A stretch of DNA of 64,000 bases from Atriophallophorus winterbourni. Lineage: Eukaryota; Platyhelminthes; Trematoda; Plagiorchiida; Microphallidae. Position 1 is the first letter of the stretch, and every line of letters starts with the position of its first letter. The notes below the pieces were generated by a model, which saw only the letters and a list, made by a program, of their open reading frames with translations, was not told the origin of the DNA and did not search any database. Location of the stretch: NCBI GenBank assembly GCA_013407085.1, contig JACCGJ010013524.1:1-64000 (forward strand), read 5' to 3'. Both the position numbers and the translations under genes were made by a program. Of the stretch, positions 1-10,577 are shown in pieces.

Positions 1-437
1 AAGCAAATCACGAGCCCACATTTCCTTCGACGATATGCGGTTGAGCACTTGGCCCTTCGAAATAGAGTATAAAGTTACTACGTTTCACATGTTCTTGTTT
101 CCGGATATCTGGAAGTAAGGTAGGGATACTCTTCACCAGCACGTTAGAGGTTGTAGCAACTTGTAGTTACACTCTCTTTTCAAACGTATTTCCATTTCCA
201 TCGATGCTTGCTTTAATCAGCGATTTGTACATACTTATGTCTGTACCATTTTCATCAATTAATTTAGAAATTATCGTTTTGTTCCGATAATGGGTATTGT
301 CATATCGATCTACCGATTTTTAATTCATAACTTTTATTCATAGATGATATGCAGGTAAAGAAGCTATGGTTTACAAGACCCACAAAATGTACATCGGGTC
401 GGATGGTAAAAAATATCAAAATATTGTTAGATTATTG

Positions 438-1223
438 TCAAACATAAAAAACATACTTTTCCATGTGGATATCTAGTGATTTTTTGAAAACTTCAACAGT
501 TCCAGATTGTACCACATGAGTAGGTAAACTGTTCCACAGTTGCACATTGCGAACGGAAAATGCATATTTGCGGCAGTTCAACCTGCTATGCTGTTGGTAA
601 AGTTTTAATTGGTGACCTCGCAGATGTGTGTTATGGGAAAGATGAAACAAATGACCGCAAGGATGATTTGTTTGATTAAGCACTGTCCAAATGAATATAA
701 GTGCTCCTCGTTTCCGTCTGTATTCAGCCGAATGCAAATTCAATAATTTAAGTCGCGTTTCGTATGGATAATTTGATAGTCCCAGGACGAGTTTTGTCGC
801 TCTGCGCTGTGGAGTTTCTAATAGCAGAATATCTTTTTTCAACCAAGGATCCCATGCCGGTATAGCATATTCAACATGAGGACGGATGTACGTTGAAATC
901 AATTTGCAGGCAATATTGGGGTCAAACGAACCTAGGACTCTTCTAGGGAGACCCAAGTTGTTTTCAGCTTTGCAGGCAGCCAGTCGACATTGCATTGAGT
1001 TTCCTAAGTCTGATTGGATAATCACACCTAAATCTTTTTCGGAGGAGGCGGGTTTAATAACAGTGCGACCAAGATAATATCTTTGCTCGACTTGCTGTTG
1101 AGAGACAATAGGCTGCATTTCGAAGCATTCAGGGGTATTTCGTTGTCTATGGACCAAGTGTGAATCATATCGAGATCCCGTTGCAGGTTCTGTTTGTCGT
1201 CTGTGGAGTCTATCTTGCGCCAA
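438..1223 (-). pseudogene. CR1 family A ORF2 C-terminal region
   Basis: The frame covers the RT thumb and C-terminal domain downstream of the one-base deletion near 1078. Family landmarks are EKDLGVIIQSDLG, STYIRPHVEYAIPAWDPW, RATKLVLGLS and a C-terminal WNSLPTHVV block. Residues before about 50 in this frame (upstream of 1078) are out-of-frame translation of the palm region and should be ignored. The stop at 438 matches the end of the intact ORF in the copy at 20386-21468. Confidence in identity is high because the sister copy reads through without interruption. Confidence 0.85.
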
Positions 1224-2220
1224 AGCTTTGCGTCATCAGCGAAAATAAGCACGGACGACTGTAATACAGTAGGCAAGTCGTTTATATATATTAAAAACCA
1301 AAGCGGTCCGAGGACTGATCCTTGTGGGACACCACGGGCAACTTTAATCGACTCGGATAGTTCGTTTTTGACTCTCACGTACATCTCACGAGATATCAAC
1401 CATTCTTTAATCCATGCATGGAGTTTACCCTGTACTCCGTAGGTGAGTAGTTTCGACGAAAGTATTTCGTGATTCACACGATCGAAGGCTTTTGAGAAAT
1501 CGATATAAATTACGTCCACGGAGTGGCCGGCATCCAGTAGCTCAGACCAAGATTCGTTTGCTAATAGCAAGTTTGTCAGACAGGATCGTTTTTTCCTGAA
1601 TCCATGCTGTGCCTCGGAGATTAAATTATTAATCTCAAAGTGATTCCGTAAGGCATCAGCTATTATGGACTCCATTACTTTGGATAGCACTGGTAATAAC
1701 GCTATCGGGCGATAGTTTAAAGGATCATTTCTTTTACCACCCTTGTAGATGGGACTAATCAGGGCAGTTTTTCTAGTTTCTGGTACAAAGCTCCGCTCGA
1801 ACATCATCGTGAATACGTCAGATGTCGGTATTGCCAACTCGGAAGATAGATTGTGCAAAATGTTTGCGTGTATATTGTCTATACCGGGTGAGCCTGTTCT
1901 CTTCATCGTCATTAATTTTGTTTGAACAACGTTGGGGGGAACTCCACCCCCTGAAGAATTGGCAGGCTGCAGCTGTCAGAGTTTAAGGGAGGTCTATGGG
2001 TCGACACTTGTGAGATAACTGATGCAAATTGTTGTCGGAAAACGTTAGCGCACTCTTTAAATGACGTCACTATTCCAATACCAGAGACCAGTGGCGGTAT
2101 TCCCATTTTAACATTCCGGAGGTCGTTGACGTGTCTATGCAATGCTTTGGGATTTATAATGAATTTTTTCGACAAGACTGATTTGGTAATCTTTTCTGTC
2201 TTTTCGAATGAGGCAGACAC
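1028..2220 (-). pseudogene. CR1 family A reverse transcriptase, palm region
   Basis: Two overlapping frames (2220-1912 and 1912-1028) cover the linker and the RT fingers and palm. RT motifs are TGSPGIDNIHANIL, LISPIYKGG, NYRPIALLPVLSKVMES, QHGFRKKRSCLTNLL, VIYIDFSKAFDRVNH, GVPQGSVLGPL and the catalytic FADDAKLW. All three catalytic aspartates are kept. The frame shifts near 1915-1925 and again at about 1078. At 1078 this copy reads atatc where the sister copy at 21.0 kb reads atattc, so one T has been lost. The RT makes cDNA from the element's own RNA at the nicked target. Confidence 0.88.
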
Positions 2221-2300
2221 ACTTATTTCGCAATAACGTGTAGTAGCACCAAGTTATCCCAGAAGGATCGTCCAAGTATTTGGACCAGGCATTGTCACGT

Positions 2301-3851
2301 TTACACATCCATTTTCCGAGTACTGCTTCTGAGAGGCTTTTTCGGACGCTGTTTGCTGGATATTATTTTTACCTTCGATGATAAGTCAATGATAATACGA
2401 AGTTGGCTGTAAAACGTTTCCCAGATTTCCTTAGCTGATTTGAGTTCAAGGAAATCCCATCGATTTGCAGTAGCAAGAGCTCGAAGCAAGTCATAGTTCA
2501 CAGTTGCATACGTTCGTTGAGTATTTCCTGCTGGTTCGTATTGATAAATATAATCAAATGTCATGACAACATGATCACTCAATCCGAGTGGAGCTGTATA
2601 GGAAACAGATTCTATCATGAGTTCTTCGTTTGTAAGTATGAGGTCCAGGCTAGATGGGGTTTGTTCAGATCGAAATCGCGTTGGTTGTTGCACATGGTTG
2701 TAAAGAGGGGTGCAAGTCATTATTTCTTGAAGAAAGCTTTTGAATGAATCGTCACCAGTAATGTGTGTTGCAAGGGTCGGTACATTAAAATCACCGAGCA
2801 GGAGCGAATGTGAATATGTGAGCTTCAATGCAAAACGTATTGCATTAGCAAGAACAGTGTCAGCGGCAGATGATGAAGAAGGGGGTCGATAAATCAATGC
2901 TAAGAGGCACTTACGTTTATCATGTAAGTCAAAAGAGCAAAACAATGTATCTGGGACATCTAACTCGGGGGAGAGAAGTATAGTGCAGTTGATGCTTTCA
3001 TGTAAGTAGAGGAGGACACCGCCACCTTTTGTTGCTCGATCTTTTCTGTAAATCATCATATGAGGGATTTTAAGTTCAGAATCGTGTATAGAATTACACA
3101 ACCAGGTTTCTGTCACTGCAATCAAATCCCAAGACGCCACGGTCGCACGTGAATACAGTTCAGTGAACTTGCCCAGAAGGCTCTGAGCATTGGTGTAACA
3201 GCATGATAGAGATTTGATTTTTGTTGACGATGAAGAGCTCATAGTAGTGGATTCGCCGACCCAGAATTGGTCGGCTGCTCCACGTTTTTTTGTCTCAGGT
3301 GCATTTGATTGACTTGGTAGCGAAGTCATTTCAGGAACAATGGTGTTCGTGCGTTTTATGTCGTATACAGCCCGAATACGAATTTCAGGAGGTGCAAATT
3401 TTCGACATTGATACCACGCCTCGAGTATTCTATCCTTCATCTCATCTGTGCGGAATGATATTTTGAGAGGAGGAGGCTGATGCGTTTCTTTTTTCGGTAT
3501 AAGGCGCATAACATGAGTAGTTATTATACCCTTTAAACCTAGAATCTCTTGTAAAAATCTCCATTCACTGCAATCGTGTTGCATACGTTTGCTGGATTCT
3601 ACTTCGTTCGAAATGGGTACACCATGAACTATAACAGCTCTGCGATTTGTAGCCTCTTTCGCTAGTTCCGGATTATTACGACGAATTTGCCGTTCTTCCC
3701 AAGGAACGTCCGGAAATATTCGCACAGTCGATTTGTTTACAACTAAGAGGGATGAGGCGAGCAACATATTTTCTACATCTTGGACGGACATGAGCACTAC
3801 ACGCAGTAACCTGGGTGTGTTCGCACGAGGTGAGTTCGGGGGTCTAAACAA
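2301..3851 (-). pseudogene. CR1 family A: RRM-like ORF1 tail plus endonuclease domain
   Basis: The 516-residue frame has two parts. Residues 1 to about 190 resemble the RNA-binding C-terminal part of CR1 ORF1 proteins (IFPDVPWEERQIRRN, AVIVHGVPIS). From about residue 217 it is an apurinic/apyrimidinic-type endonuclease, which nicks the target DNA for target-primed reverse transcription. Visible endonuclease motifs in order are YTNAQSLLGKF, DLIAVTETWL, KGGGVLLYL, LLALIYRPPSS, LLLGDFNVP, SSLDLILTN and GLSDHVVM. The catalytic E, D/N and SDH residues are present. No stop separates the ORF1-like part from the endonuclease, so ORF2 may start internally near the MSSSSST stretch. The frame breaks at 2301 before the RT. 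Confidence 0.85.
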
Positions 3852-3982
3852 TCGCGTCAGCGACGCAGGTGAGGCAGTGATGTCTAAGCTTCTGCAAAGG
3901 TCATTCCATTGATTCCTGTCATCTGCTTCGCGTTGCTTTAGCGATGGCGAAGTTGATTCAACGAGATTACTACAAATTACCG

Positions 3983-4615
3983 TTAGATCATCAATGTTTG
4001 TCTTTGGGGGGGTTTAGTGTTCAAACTCTTCGGTCTAAGCTTATGCACATCCTTCGATAATTCAGAACTTTCATTCACTTGACTGCAGGTCAGATTCGCA
4101 GACTCATCGGTCGTACCGAGCTGTTGGAAGGGACCTTGGTCGATTTCGGGAGAAATCAGCGTTTCCGTAGTAGTTAGCGCTTCCCTGTAAGACTTGCGGT
4201 TAATGTGGTTAGGGACTGCGTTTAGAACTGGTTTCAGTGCTTTCTGACACGCAAATGTTTGGAAAGACTCTAACGTGTTTTCAAGCCGTTTAAGGTTCGC
4301 CTCTACAGCGAACATGCGTCTTTCCATAATTGAATCAGAGTTTTCGGCTCTTGATAAATCACTATTTACATACAATCTGCATGGATTACATATATAGCAA
4401 ATGCCTGGTAATTTTTCATTAGTAATTAGAGTCACAGATTCGGGTGATAAATAATTTTCACAGTTCGCGTGAATAGCAATTGAGCACAAGTAACATTTAA
4501 CATGACGCGATCTGGGACTTACCAACTTTTGACAAAGTTTGCACTTTTTACAAGCCTCGTCGTCAGGTCGGTTTAAGGTCACGTCAGGTCCGTTTAAGGT
4601 CACGTTGTCGGTCAT
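3983..4615 (-). pseudogene. CR1 family A ORF1, PHD-like zinc finger protein
   Basis: The 210-residue frame opens with a Cys/His cluster at residues 19-79: CKKCKLCQK, then KCYLCSIAIHANC, then CYICNPC. This resembles the PHD/FYVE-like finger in CR1 ORF1 proteins, which bind nucleic acid in the retrotransposition particle. Residues 95-130 could form a short coiled coil. The frame stops at 3983, just after a run of seven G on the + strand (4006-4012). In the next frame an open reading continues without a stop into the RRM-like and endonuclease frame at 3851-2301. The stop therefore looks like a single-base indel in the homopolymer. Start chosen at the first ATG before the finger. Confidence 0.72.
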
Positions 4616-5680
4616 TGTTACAATTTCGCGAGATCGAGTCGATACACTGGGCGAAGCGCTCGATTATCGATCGGTGTCTCTCGGTGGAGTGCAAGAACCT
4701 GTGGATGCGATGCAGTACAATCCAACGGACAGTAAAATGGCGTACACTTTCACACAAAGGCTGTTCTGTGAGATTTGATCCGACAGTGTTGAGATAACTG
4801 TCGGTATATACCAAATAGCAAGATCTTCCTGATGGCATCCGAGTTGTTGCGTTAATCTGGATCGGAAGCAATGTTGCACGCGTATGCAATGTTGGGTAGA
4901 AACTGGAAGTTTTGATTTTCAAGAATTCGCGCTACTCCGACTTTAAAATAGTATATTCCAAATGAGGAAGTTGAGACGAGTTCAATGATATAAAAACCGT
5001 CTAGATCCGTCAATGAAGCGAGCAATAAGATGCAAAAGTATGAGAGCACACAATTGTACGTCCACACCGTAGCCTGTCTAAATATTTCTTATTGTCCTTA
5101 TCACTCATAGCTATTGATCTTCCGTTCGTTAAATGGGTTGTCGTTAGTATCGCATTCTGTAAATACTGATTAATTAATAATATACTTTCGTCCGCGCGCG
5201 TTCTTCTTCTTCTGCTTTGTTCGCTGGTGCTTTATTATTGCGTGTTTGGGAAACACGACAGTTAACGGCAAAATTGACGAGTCGCCATATTTTTCAGCTT
5301 CGCCAATTATCTTGGCCTATCAAAGAGCGCTGGAGTTCAGAGTTAGAATAATTTTATCTGTGAATATTTGTATTGGACATTGCATTTTCACTCTACGTGA
5401 GTTCGTTCCTTTGTCCGCCGTTACTGTAACATTTTCTGTTATAATTTTGCACTTATCCACTACAAGGTCATCGATTCAGGTAACAATGACATAATATGCG
5501 TGAACAATGTATGATGTATGAAATCACTAGCTTAATCGAGGCAAAGTGCAGCACAGTCTTAGAATGCACGTGGTCGAATATGGTTTCAGGTTGCCTTGGC
5601 CTAGACAAATATCAGATGGAAAATGGAATAATACGTTTTTTTGTTTTTTATAGTTTGTTTATTTTTTTATAAGACAATGT
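4616..5680. other. Intergenic; possible 5' UTR of family A CR1 plus one copy of repeat E
   Basis: No supportable gene. The part up to about 4870 may belong to the 5' UTR of the adjacent CR1. Short open frames here overlap on both strands and show no family motif. A short TTC repeat lies near 5203-5215. The stretch 5535-5630 resembles 24500-24590 (repeat E). Confidence 0.5.
5535..5630 (+). repeat. Dispersed repeat E, copy 1
   Basis: The block aligns with 24500-24590 in the same orientation. Both contain AGGCAAAGTG, then a stretch with GTCNTGG/CACGTGG-like spacing, then TCAGGTTGCC and a following GTAGAC/CTAGAC. I see no coding capacity. It may be the 3' part of a SINE or of an unrecognised retroelement. 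Confidence 0.5.
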
Positions 5681-6088
5681 GTGGAAATATTAAGACCATT
5701 TAGCGTCTAATTCTTTTTTTTAAGAATAACACATTTGGTGGTTTACTGTACCGTCAGGGAGCTTATTCAATAAGATAAAAACACACGGTGGCTGATAAAG
5801 TGCTCACCTGCAGCAACCTGGGTTTACTCTTAAGAAGTTCCATAGAATTACCGCTTGTAGATGTTTTAAAGGCAATTTTAAGTAATTTAGTATTATTATC
5901 CATTTGAAAGCTTCTATTAGGTCGCCTCAGAGTCGCTGCCTCTTTAGTGAGAACAGATCGAGGTCATTGAGAGATTACTCATAGGTTTGACGTGTCTGAT
6001 ACTCAAACATCCCAGTCGCAAGGCGCTGGACCCTTTCGAGAAATGCGATATATTTTTCCAAGTACGGTGCGCGTGATTGAACACAGTA

Positions 6089-7225
6089 CACGTAAATCTG
6101 GGTACTATGCCACCTCGTTATTATGCCACTCTCGCTACTATGCCACTTTTGCTCGGTCCCGACAAAATTCAGTACAAAATAAATTTACTATACCACTCCC
6201 TACTCTCGTTACTATGCCACTATTCTGTGACTATTTAAAAGTGCATCTTTGCGCATTCTACGCACATAGTCAGCCGTTTTCAAGGTCAAACACGCGATGT
6301 TTCTCCCTGACGCCAGCTACAAAAAGCCAATCACCTCACGCACAACGACAAGCCTTTTTCCTACTCTTGTTTTAAGTATCGACAGATAGACCCACGAAAG
6401 CGCGCGCACAAACAGACACTCACAACAGTGACATCGTTATTTTTCAAACTATTCAGCCCATAATTTCAGTTCAGAAACGCAAGCGAACTGACTTTTCACT
6501 GAAAGAGAAGTTCGAGATCATCGATGATGCGAAGAAGGAGCCGAATCAGTCTAAGTTGGCGAGGGAGATTAGCAAGAAATTGGGCGTCGGAGTTAAGAGA
6601 ACCACTGTGAAGGGCATTCTCAGCAAGAAGGATGCAATTGGAGCTGCTATCAAAGCTGGAGTTCCATCGAAGCGCATGAAGCTGACGCAGCCTCACGACT
6701 CGAAGATTAAGGAGGTAGTGCTGATGTGGCTGAAGCAAGTAAAAGGGCTGAATCTGCCTGTCATCGGCGATGTGATCAAGGAGAAGGCGATAAAACTGGC
6801 CGAGCTGATGCACATCCCAGACTTCATGGCAAGCGACGGTTGGTTAGACAGCTTCAAGAAGCGCAATGGCGTCACGTTCGAAACAGTGCAGGGCGAAGCT
6901 GGAGGGGTGGATTCCCAATCCCTCATTGATTGGCAGCAGCAGGTTCTCCGGCCCTTACTCAGGCAGTTATCTGCAGATGATGTCTTCAACCTGGACGATA
7001 CTGATGCAAGCGTATGATCGGCTAGACAACGAGATGAACGAGAACCGACGAAAGAAGATGCGTCAGCCGACGATTTCTGAAAGCTTTGGACTGATCGGTT
7101 GAGCAAATAAAGGATGGACTTGAAAGAATAAAGCCGTTTTTACAAATCTTCGTTACTATGCCACTCTCGCTACTATGCCACTCTTGCTCGGTCCCAACGG
7201 GTGACATAGTACTGAGATTTGAGTG
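6089..7225 (+). mobile_element. pogo/Tigger-type DNA transposon, internally deleted, with TA duplications
   Basis: The 1137-bp element is bounded by TA at 6087-6088 and 7226-7227. The left end starts CACGTAAATCTGGGTACTAT and the inverted right end starts CACTCAAATCTCAGTACTAT, giving terminal inverted repeats of about 25 bp with few mismatches. Inside each end lies a 45-bp block carrying ACTATGCCACT units (6116-6160 and 7151-7195). The two blocks differ at about two positions and lie in the same orientation. The coding part holds a DNA-binding half of a transposase but almost no catalytic domain, so the copy is non-autonomous. It sits inside an older CR1 copy. Confidence 0.87.
6466..7102 (+). 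pseudogene. Truncated pogo/Tigger transposase (CENP-B-like DNA-binding domains only)
   Basis: The frame reads from about 6466 through KRKRTDFSLKEKFEIIDDAK and on to 7017. The first part (to about 6620) is a Psq/CENP-B N-terminal helix-turn-helix. The second (about 6690-6910) is a CENP-B-type HTH with HIPDFMASDGWLDSFKKRNG. It ends at FNLDDTD, which corresponds to the block around the first catalytic aspartate of the DDE domain. The reading then shifts near 7005 into a short C-terminal tail (MRQPTISESFG) that ends at 7102. The rest of the DDE domain is missing, so no transposition activity is expected. No ATG is seen at the start; CATAATTTCAG at about 6456-6466 could be a splice acceptor. Confidence 0.82.
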
Positions 7226-7443
7226 TATTTCAAGTGAGGTCTCACGACTAACTTGTAAAGGGGATTGAAGTTAGAAGGTTTTCGGCATGACAACCCTGAG
7301 CGCATTCTGAACAATTGTCAGCTAGCCGTGTTTGCTGCTTCGGCACATAGAGTTGACCACTTAAAATACCCTGTTTTACTAATGCTGAGATCATTTAATT
7401 TCTAAACAGCAGCAATTCGGATAGTTCCTTAGTTGACTTCTAG

Positions 7444-7644
7444 TTGTGTTGTTGCCAAATCAGTCGTCAGAACGCAGCTCTTCTCAAGTTCAGTTCAGTT
7501 GGGCATGACAGTGAGTGGCTAACGAGCCAATCGAGCGTCCAGAATTTCTTTCGTTGGAAAGCTGCAGTGAAGCGACTACCACTGATAAAACATTTTTCTT
7601 ATTGTGGTTTGGATATTCTTGACGCCAAGAGATTAACCGGGTAA
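7444..7644 (+). repeat. Repeat D, copy 1 (possible degenerate coding)
   Basis: The translation contains EWLTSQSSVQNFFRWKA. The inverted copy at 55690-55850 translates to EWLMSQSSVRNFFLWKA in the same frame. Both copies stay open for about 60 residues, but no known domain is recognised. Conservation could mark a former coding region of an unidentified element or simple repeat identity. Confidence 0.5.
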
Positions 7645-8039
7645 TTTCTCGATATTTTATAACTAGTTTACTGGACTCAAAGGAATTCTGAAATTCTGTT
7701 ATTTCTCTTAATTGTTATTTTCGTCGTATTTTTATGCAAATTTTGACAATGTTATTGATAATACAACAAATCATCAAGTCGAAATGTGTGTCAAGATTCT
7801 TTCGGAGTTACTTTCATATGCAGTATCTGAAAGCGTCATATACATTTCAAACGCTCGTGAATTTTTAAGGCCATTCACTGGAATTGAACTTCCATACCTG
7901 AATCACATTTGACTGCAATGATTATATTGTTTCATTATAAGCATCCTGTACACAAATGCCTGCAGCATGAGTTTATAATGAACAAATCTTGGACATTGGC
8001 CTCAAAACTATACTAGGTTCTCAAACATCCTAGAGAGTA

Positions 8040-8370
8040 ACCCAAACTTGGACAGATTAGTAACAAATGCGATAACTCAGCCCCCGAGGATGATCTATTA
8101 ATGATTCTGTACTAGCTAGTAGTAACTGCGACCTTGTAAATACAAATTTAATGTTCTTACTAATATTGAATAATGGATCAAAGCACAATATGAATATGAT
8201 GCTATACATGCTTGGTACATCGATATTTCCCAAGCTTTCGGTAAAGTCAATGATCACATTTTAATCATAAAGCTCGAAGACTCTGGAATTACCAGGATGT
8301 TGCTGTGTTGAATATAGGACAATCTTGCTGATATACCCGTCCATGTGCACATTAGCGGCACACTCTATAG
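8040..8370 (+). pseudogene. Degenerate CR1 reverse transcriptase fragment
   Basis: On the + strand a decayed RT palm can be followed across frames. A TNLMFLL-like block (about 8138) corresponds to CLTNLLL. It is followed by an IDISQAFGKVNDHILIIKLE block (about 8215-8280) corresponding to the YIDFSKAFDRVNH motif. Stops follow. It is a relic with no intact product. Confidence 0.62.
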
Positions 8371-8669
8371 GAAAATAAACGTCACAAGAAAATGCAAAGA
8401 AGCACTCACCACTGCGAAAACGTTTTATCATTTTGTCCGTTTGAAATCTTTGAAGTTCACGACGCCGAGAGATTTAGCTGTATTGTGTTTCAGGAGCATA
8501 ACCGATACTATAAACATGAAAAGTAATTTCTCTTCCACGACACGGTAAGAGGTCAACGGTATAAGAATCTTGTATAATGAAAAAAAACAGAAATCTCTAG
8601 CAATTTATTCATCGCGGAATAACGCCAAAATTTTAATCTGAATAAGCGTGTATAGTACTCAGTGAGTGT

Positions 8670-9260
8670 ATTCAAAGATAACTTAAACCAGTTGCGGTCC
8701 TAACCTTGCTTGATTTTCGAAACGGTACTGCACTATACAAGTTCTTCGGAAACAATGTTCCATAAGTTTACCAGCCTAAGGCTGGAAAATTGTTTCATGG
8801 AGACTAGCGGAAATCGCATCTTAGCAAGTTAAAATGAATGTCTTCGGGTGCCCAGCTTAGGACTTAATATAAATAAGTCGTTAATTGAAACGCCATTTTA
8901 ACCCTTAATAGTCTTAAAGGTTTTATTTTAGTCACCTCTTACAGATAGAAAAGACCGAGACATTTCAGGCGTGCAGGCTACGGTTTCCTTCACTGACCCT
9001 CAATCAAGTGAGTCGCGAGACGCTTTACGATTTCAATTCGAAGGACGTCCTTCTTGTAATGGAGAAACCACGCTTGAACATAATATTCGAAATGCGGCCG
9101 AAATAAGGTCTCGTAAAACGACATGAATACATCAGGTCTTCCGCTGGATAGCACTGATTTCAGCCAAACATTTATCTTGGATTGGATTGAGCATCCCTAG
9201 ATAAAGGCAACGCAAACTACTGTATGTTTGAATGCGGTAATTTAACACAATCCTTCTGAA
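8670..9260 (-). pseudogene. Degenerate CR1 family B RT thumb and C-terminal fragment
   Basis: The - strand carries RPHFEYYVQAWFLHYKKDV and a following KRLATHLIEG block, matching RPHLEYCIQAWKPYYQKDI and the QKLATRMIEG block of the intact element at 14.7-18.7 kb. Matching decays towards 8670, where remnants of the C-terminal WN-type region remain. Multiple stops are present. It directly borders the left LTR of the BEL element. Confidence 0.68.
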
Positions 9261-9326
9261 CGGTCTCGTAGCGGGCTACAGACCCAGAAGTGAGTGAGTG
9301 TTTAGATTACCGATTTAGGCGATCCC

Positions 9327-10140
9327 GTTCACGGGTAGACCTACGGACTTAGAGAGTGCACCACGGATGCATTCTGAAGCATAAGTGCGGAGCATGCTTG
9401 TCTTGTAACTATTATAGATATTATATATTCTATCCAATTTTTCATTTACAATACAGTCGGTAAATTACTGAAGGGGAGATTTTGAAGTCGGTAGGAGTAC
9501 ACCCCATTCTTCAAGCCTAAATTGGACGAGCGAGAGTTTTGTGAAATCCCAGTAACACTTTGTGTAGCGTTTCGCACGTGAGTAACACGTATTCCACCCG
9601 TTTTTAGTTCGACAAGTTCAGAACAACAATTTGGATGTTATACGGTATTGTAATTAGCAACAATTGCAACAGCAATAATTATACAAACCTCAACTGTAAA
9701 GGAACGTACAGCAAACAGGAGACAAAATACTCCAGAATCAATTATATCAAATGCAAACAAGTTTAATGACGACCTGAGATATAAATACAATGAAAGGAGT
9801 TACCAAAATTGCCGTCCAAAATGTCAATTAAAGACAAGACACCCAAAAGTGGTGTCAAAATGCAAGCAAATTACAAGTGCCCAAAATGGCAACCAAATTC
9901 AACAACAATGACCGACAATGTCCGAAGCGAACAATTAAAACAAATTATTGACCAAAGGCGTGTAAAGAAAAGATTAACAATAGCAAGTTTTTAATAACAA
10001 AAGAAATATTTTCCATCAAATACAGAATAAATATAAAATACTGGAAAATATAATTAACAAAATTTAGATTCTGAAAATTGTTTCAAAATATAAGGTTAAG
10101 ACGAAGGAAAAGGTAGAATTTCATAAAGTTGCATCTTTCA
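9327..10140 (-). repeat. BEL/Pao LTR, left copy (3' LTR)
   Basis: It aligns end to end with 12656-13468 from ACGGGTAGACC to GCATCTT with a few percent differences. The left terminus is less clean: GTTCACGGG here against TGTAACGGG in the right copy. The small 61-residue open frame inside each copy is a by-product of the repeat and carries no protein motif. Confidence 0.85.
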
Positions 10141-10352
10141 CCTCCGGCCAAATTCTTCCTATGACCTTAACGTATAAACCCAGAATAGCAAATGACTTTA
10201 TTTAGTGGCGAGTCACACACGCCACGTCGCATTGCCATCATTAGACACATGTGGCTTTTTATAGGGAAATAGTTTACCGGAATAAGACCCGCCACGTCAT
10301 CCGGTTCTGCCACCGTTCCTTACAAGAAGCTTATGCGTGCATTCCCAGCCGA

Positions 10353-10571
10353 TCAAGCCTTGTGTATTTCATCCTCAAATAGCGAATTCTTGCGCCATTT
10401 AAACAACTCTAATCTGCGAATTGTAATAAGTGTATCCGGTGTCCGAAACACAAATGGCTCATCGGGTACACAACCGAACGTCTTGCACCACTCATATGAA
10501 TAGTCACGCCGATCATCTGTCGCCCCCACTTCGGCTGATTCACTGTCATGTGAACCAGGCCTACTATTCAT
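10353..10571 (-). pseudogene. BEL/Pao pol remnant downstream of protease
   Basis: This 72-residue frame follows the protease frame by seven bases. It continues its acidic, repetitive style (PGSHDSESAEVG here, KPGSPDTE at the end of the upstream frame). The later part (RTPDTLITIRRLELFKWRK) may be the linker before the missing RT. One stop separates it from the protease ORF. No independent function is likely. Confidence 0.5.
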
Positions 10572-10577
10572 TTTGGC

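Larger units (their letters stand above)
333..4615 (-). mobile_element. CR1-type non-LTR retrotransposon, family A, long but inactivated copy
   Basis: Reading on the - strand, this element holds a zinc-finger ORF1, an RRM-like segment, an apurinic-type endonuclease, a reverse transcriptase and a C-terminal region. It ends 3' at a short repeat whose + strand form is TTTATTCATAGA (333-344). The second copy at 20.3 kb has two such units, typical of CR1-clade elements that end in short tandem repeats instead of poly(A). The 3' end is well placed by comparison with that copy. The 5' end is not visible; 4616 to about 4870 may be 5' UTR. At least four frameshifts (near 4006-4012, 2230-2300, 1915-1925 and 1078) make this copy non-functional. 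CR1 assignment rests on the PHD-like ORF1, the endonuclease and RT motifs, and the 3' tail. Confidence 0.88.
5680..7400 (-). pseudogene. Decayed CR1 family B ORF2 (RT thumb and C-terminus), split by a Tigger insertion
   Basis: Read on the - strand with the DNA transposon at 6089-7225 removed, the two sides align in order with the intact family B ORF2 at 14.7-18.7 kb. The right side (7228-7340) matches the stretch ending in PLYKAIVRPH. The left side (5930-6088) continues with the YCIQAW-like block, the QLEKVQKLATRM-like block and the LFSLRRRQLRGDLIE-like block, then decays towards 5680. Several stops and frameshifts are present. This is a dead retrotransposon and shows that the Tigger copy inserted later. 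Confidence 0.75.

Noticed and set aside
886..1442. Open frames on the + strand at 886-1077 and 1194-1442 (and the matching ones at 20834-21391)
   Set aside because: They are antisense to the CR1 RT; their recurrence only reflects the second copy of the element.
5992..6375. 127-residue + strand frame
   Set aside because: It crosses the Tigger insertion point at 6087-6089 and includes the terminal repeats, so it cannot be one gene.
6693..7106. 137-residue - strand frame
   Set aside because: Antisense of the transposase frame; codons make no recognisable protein.
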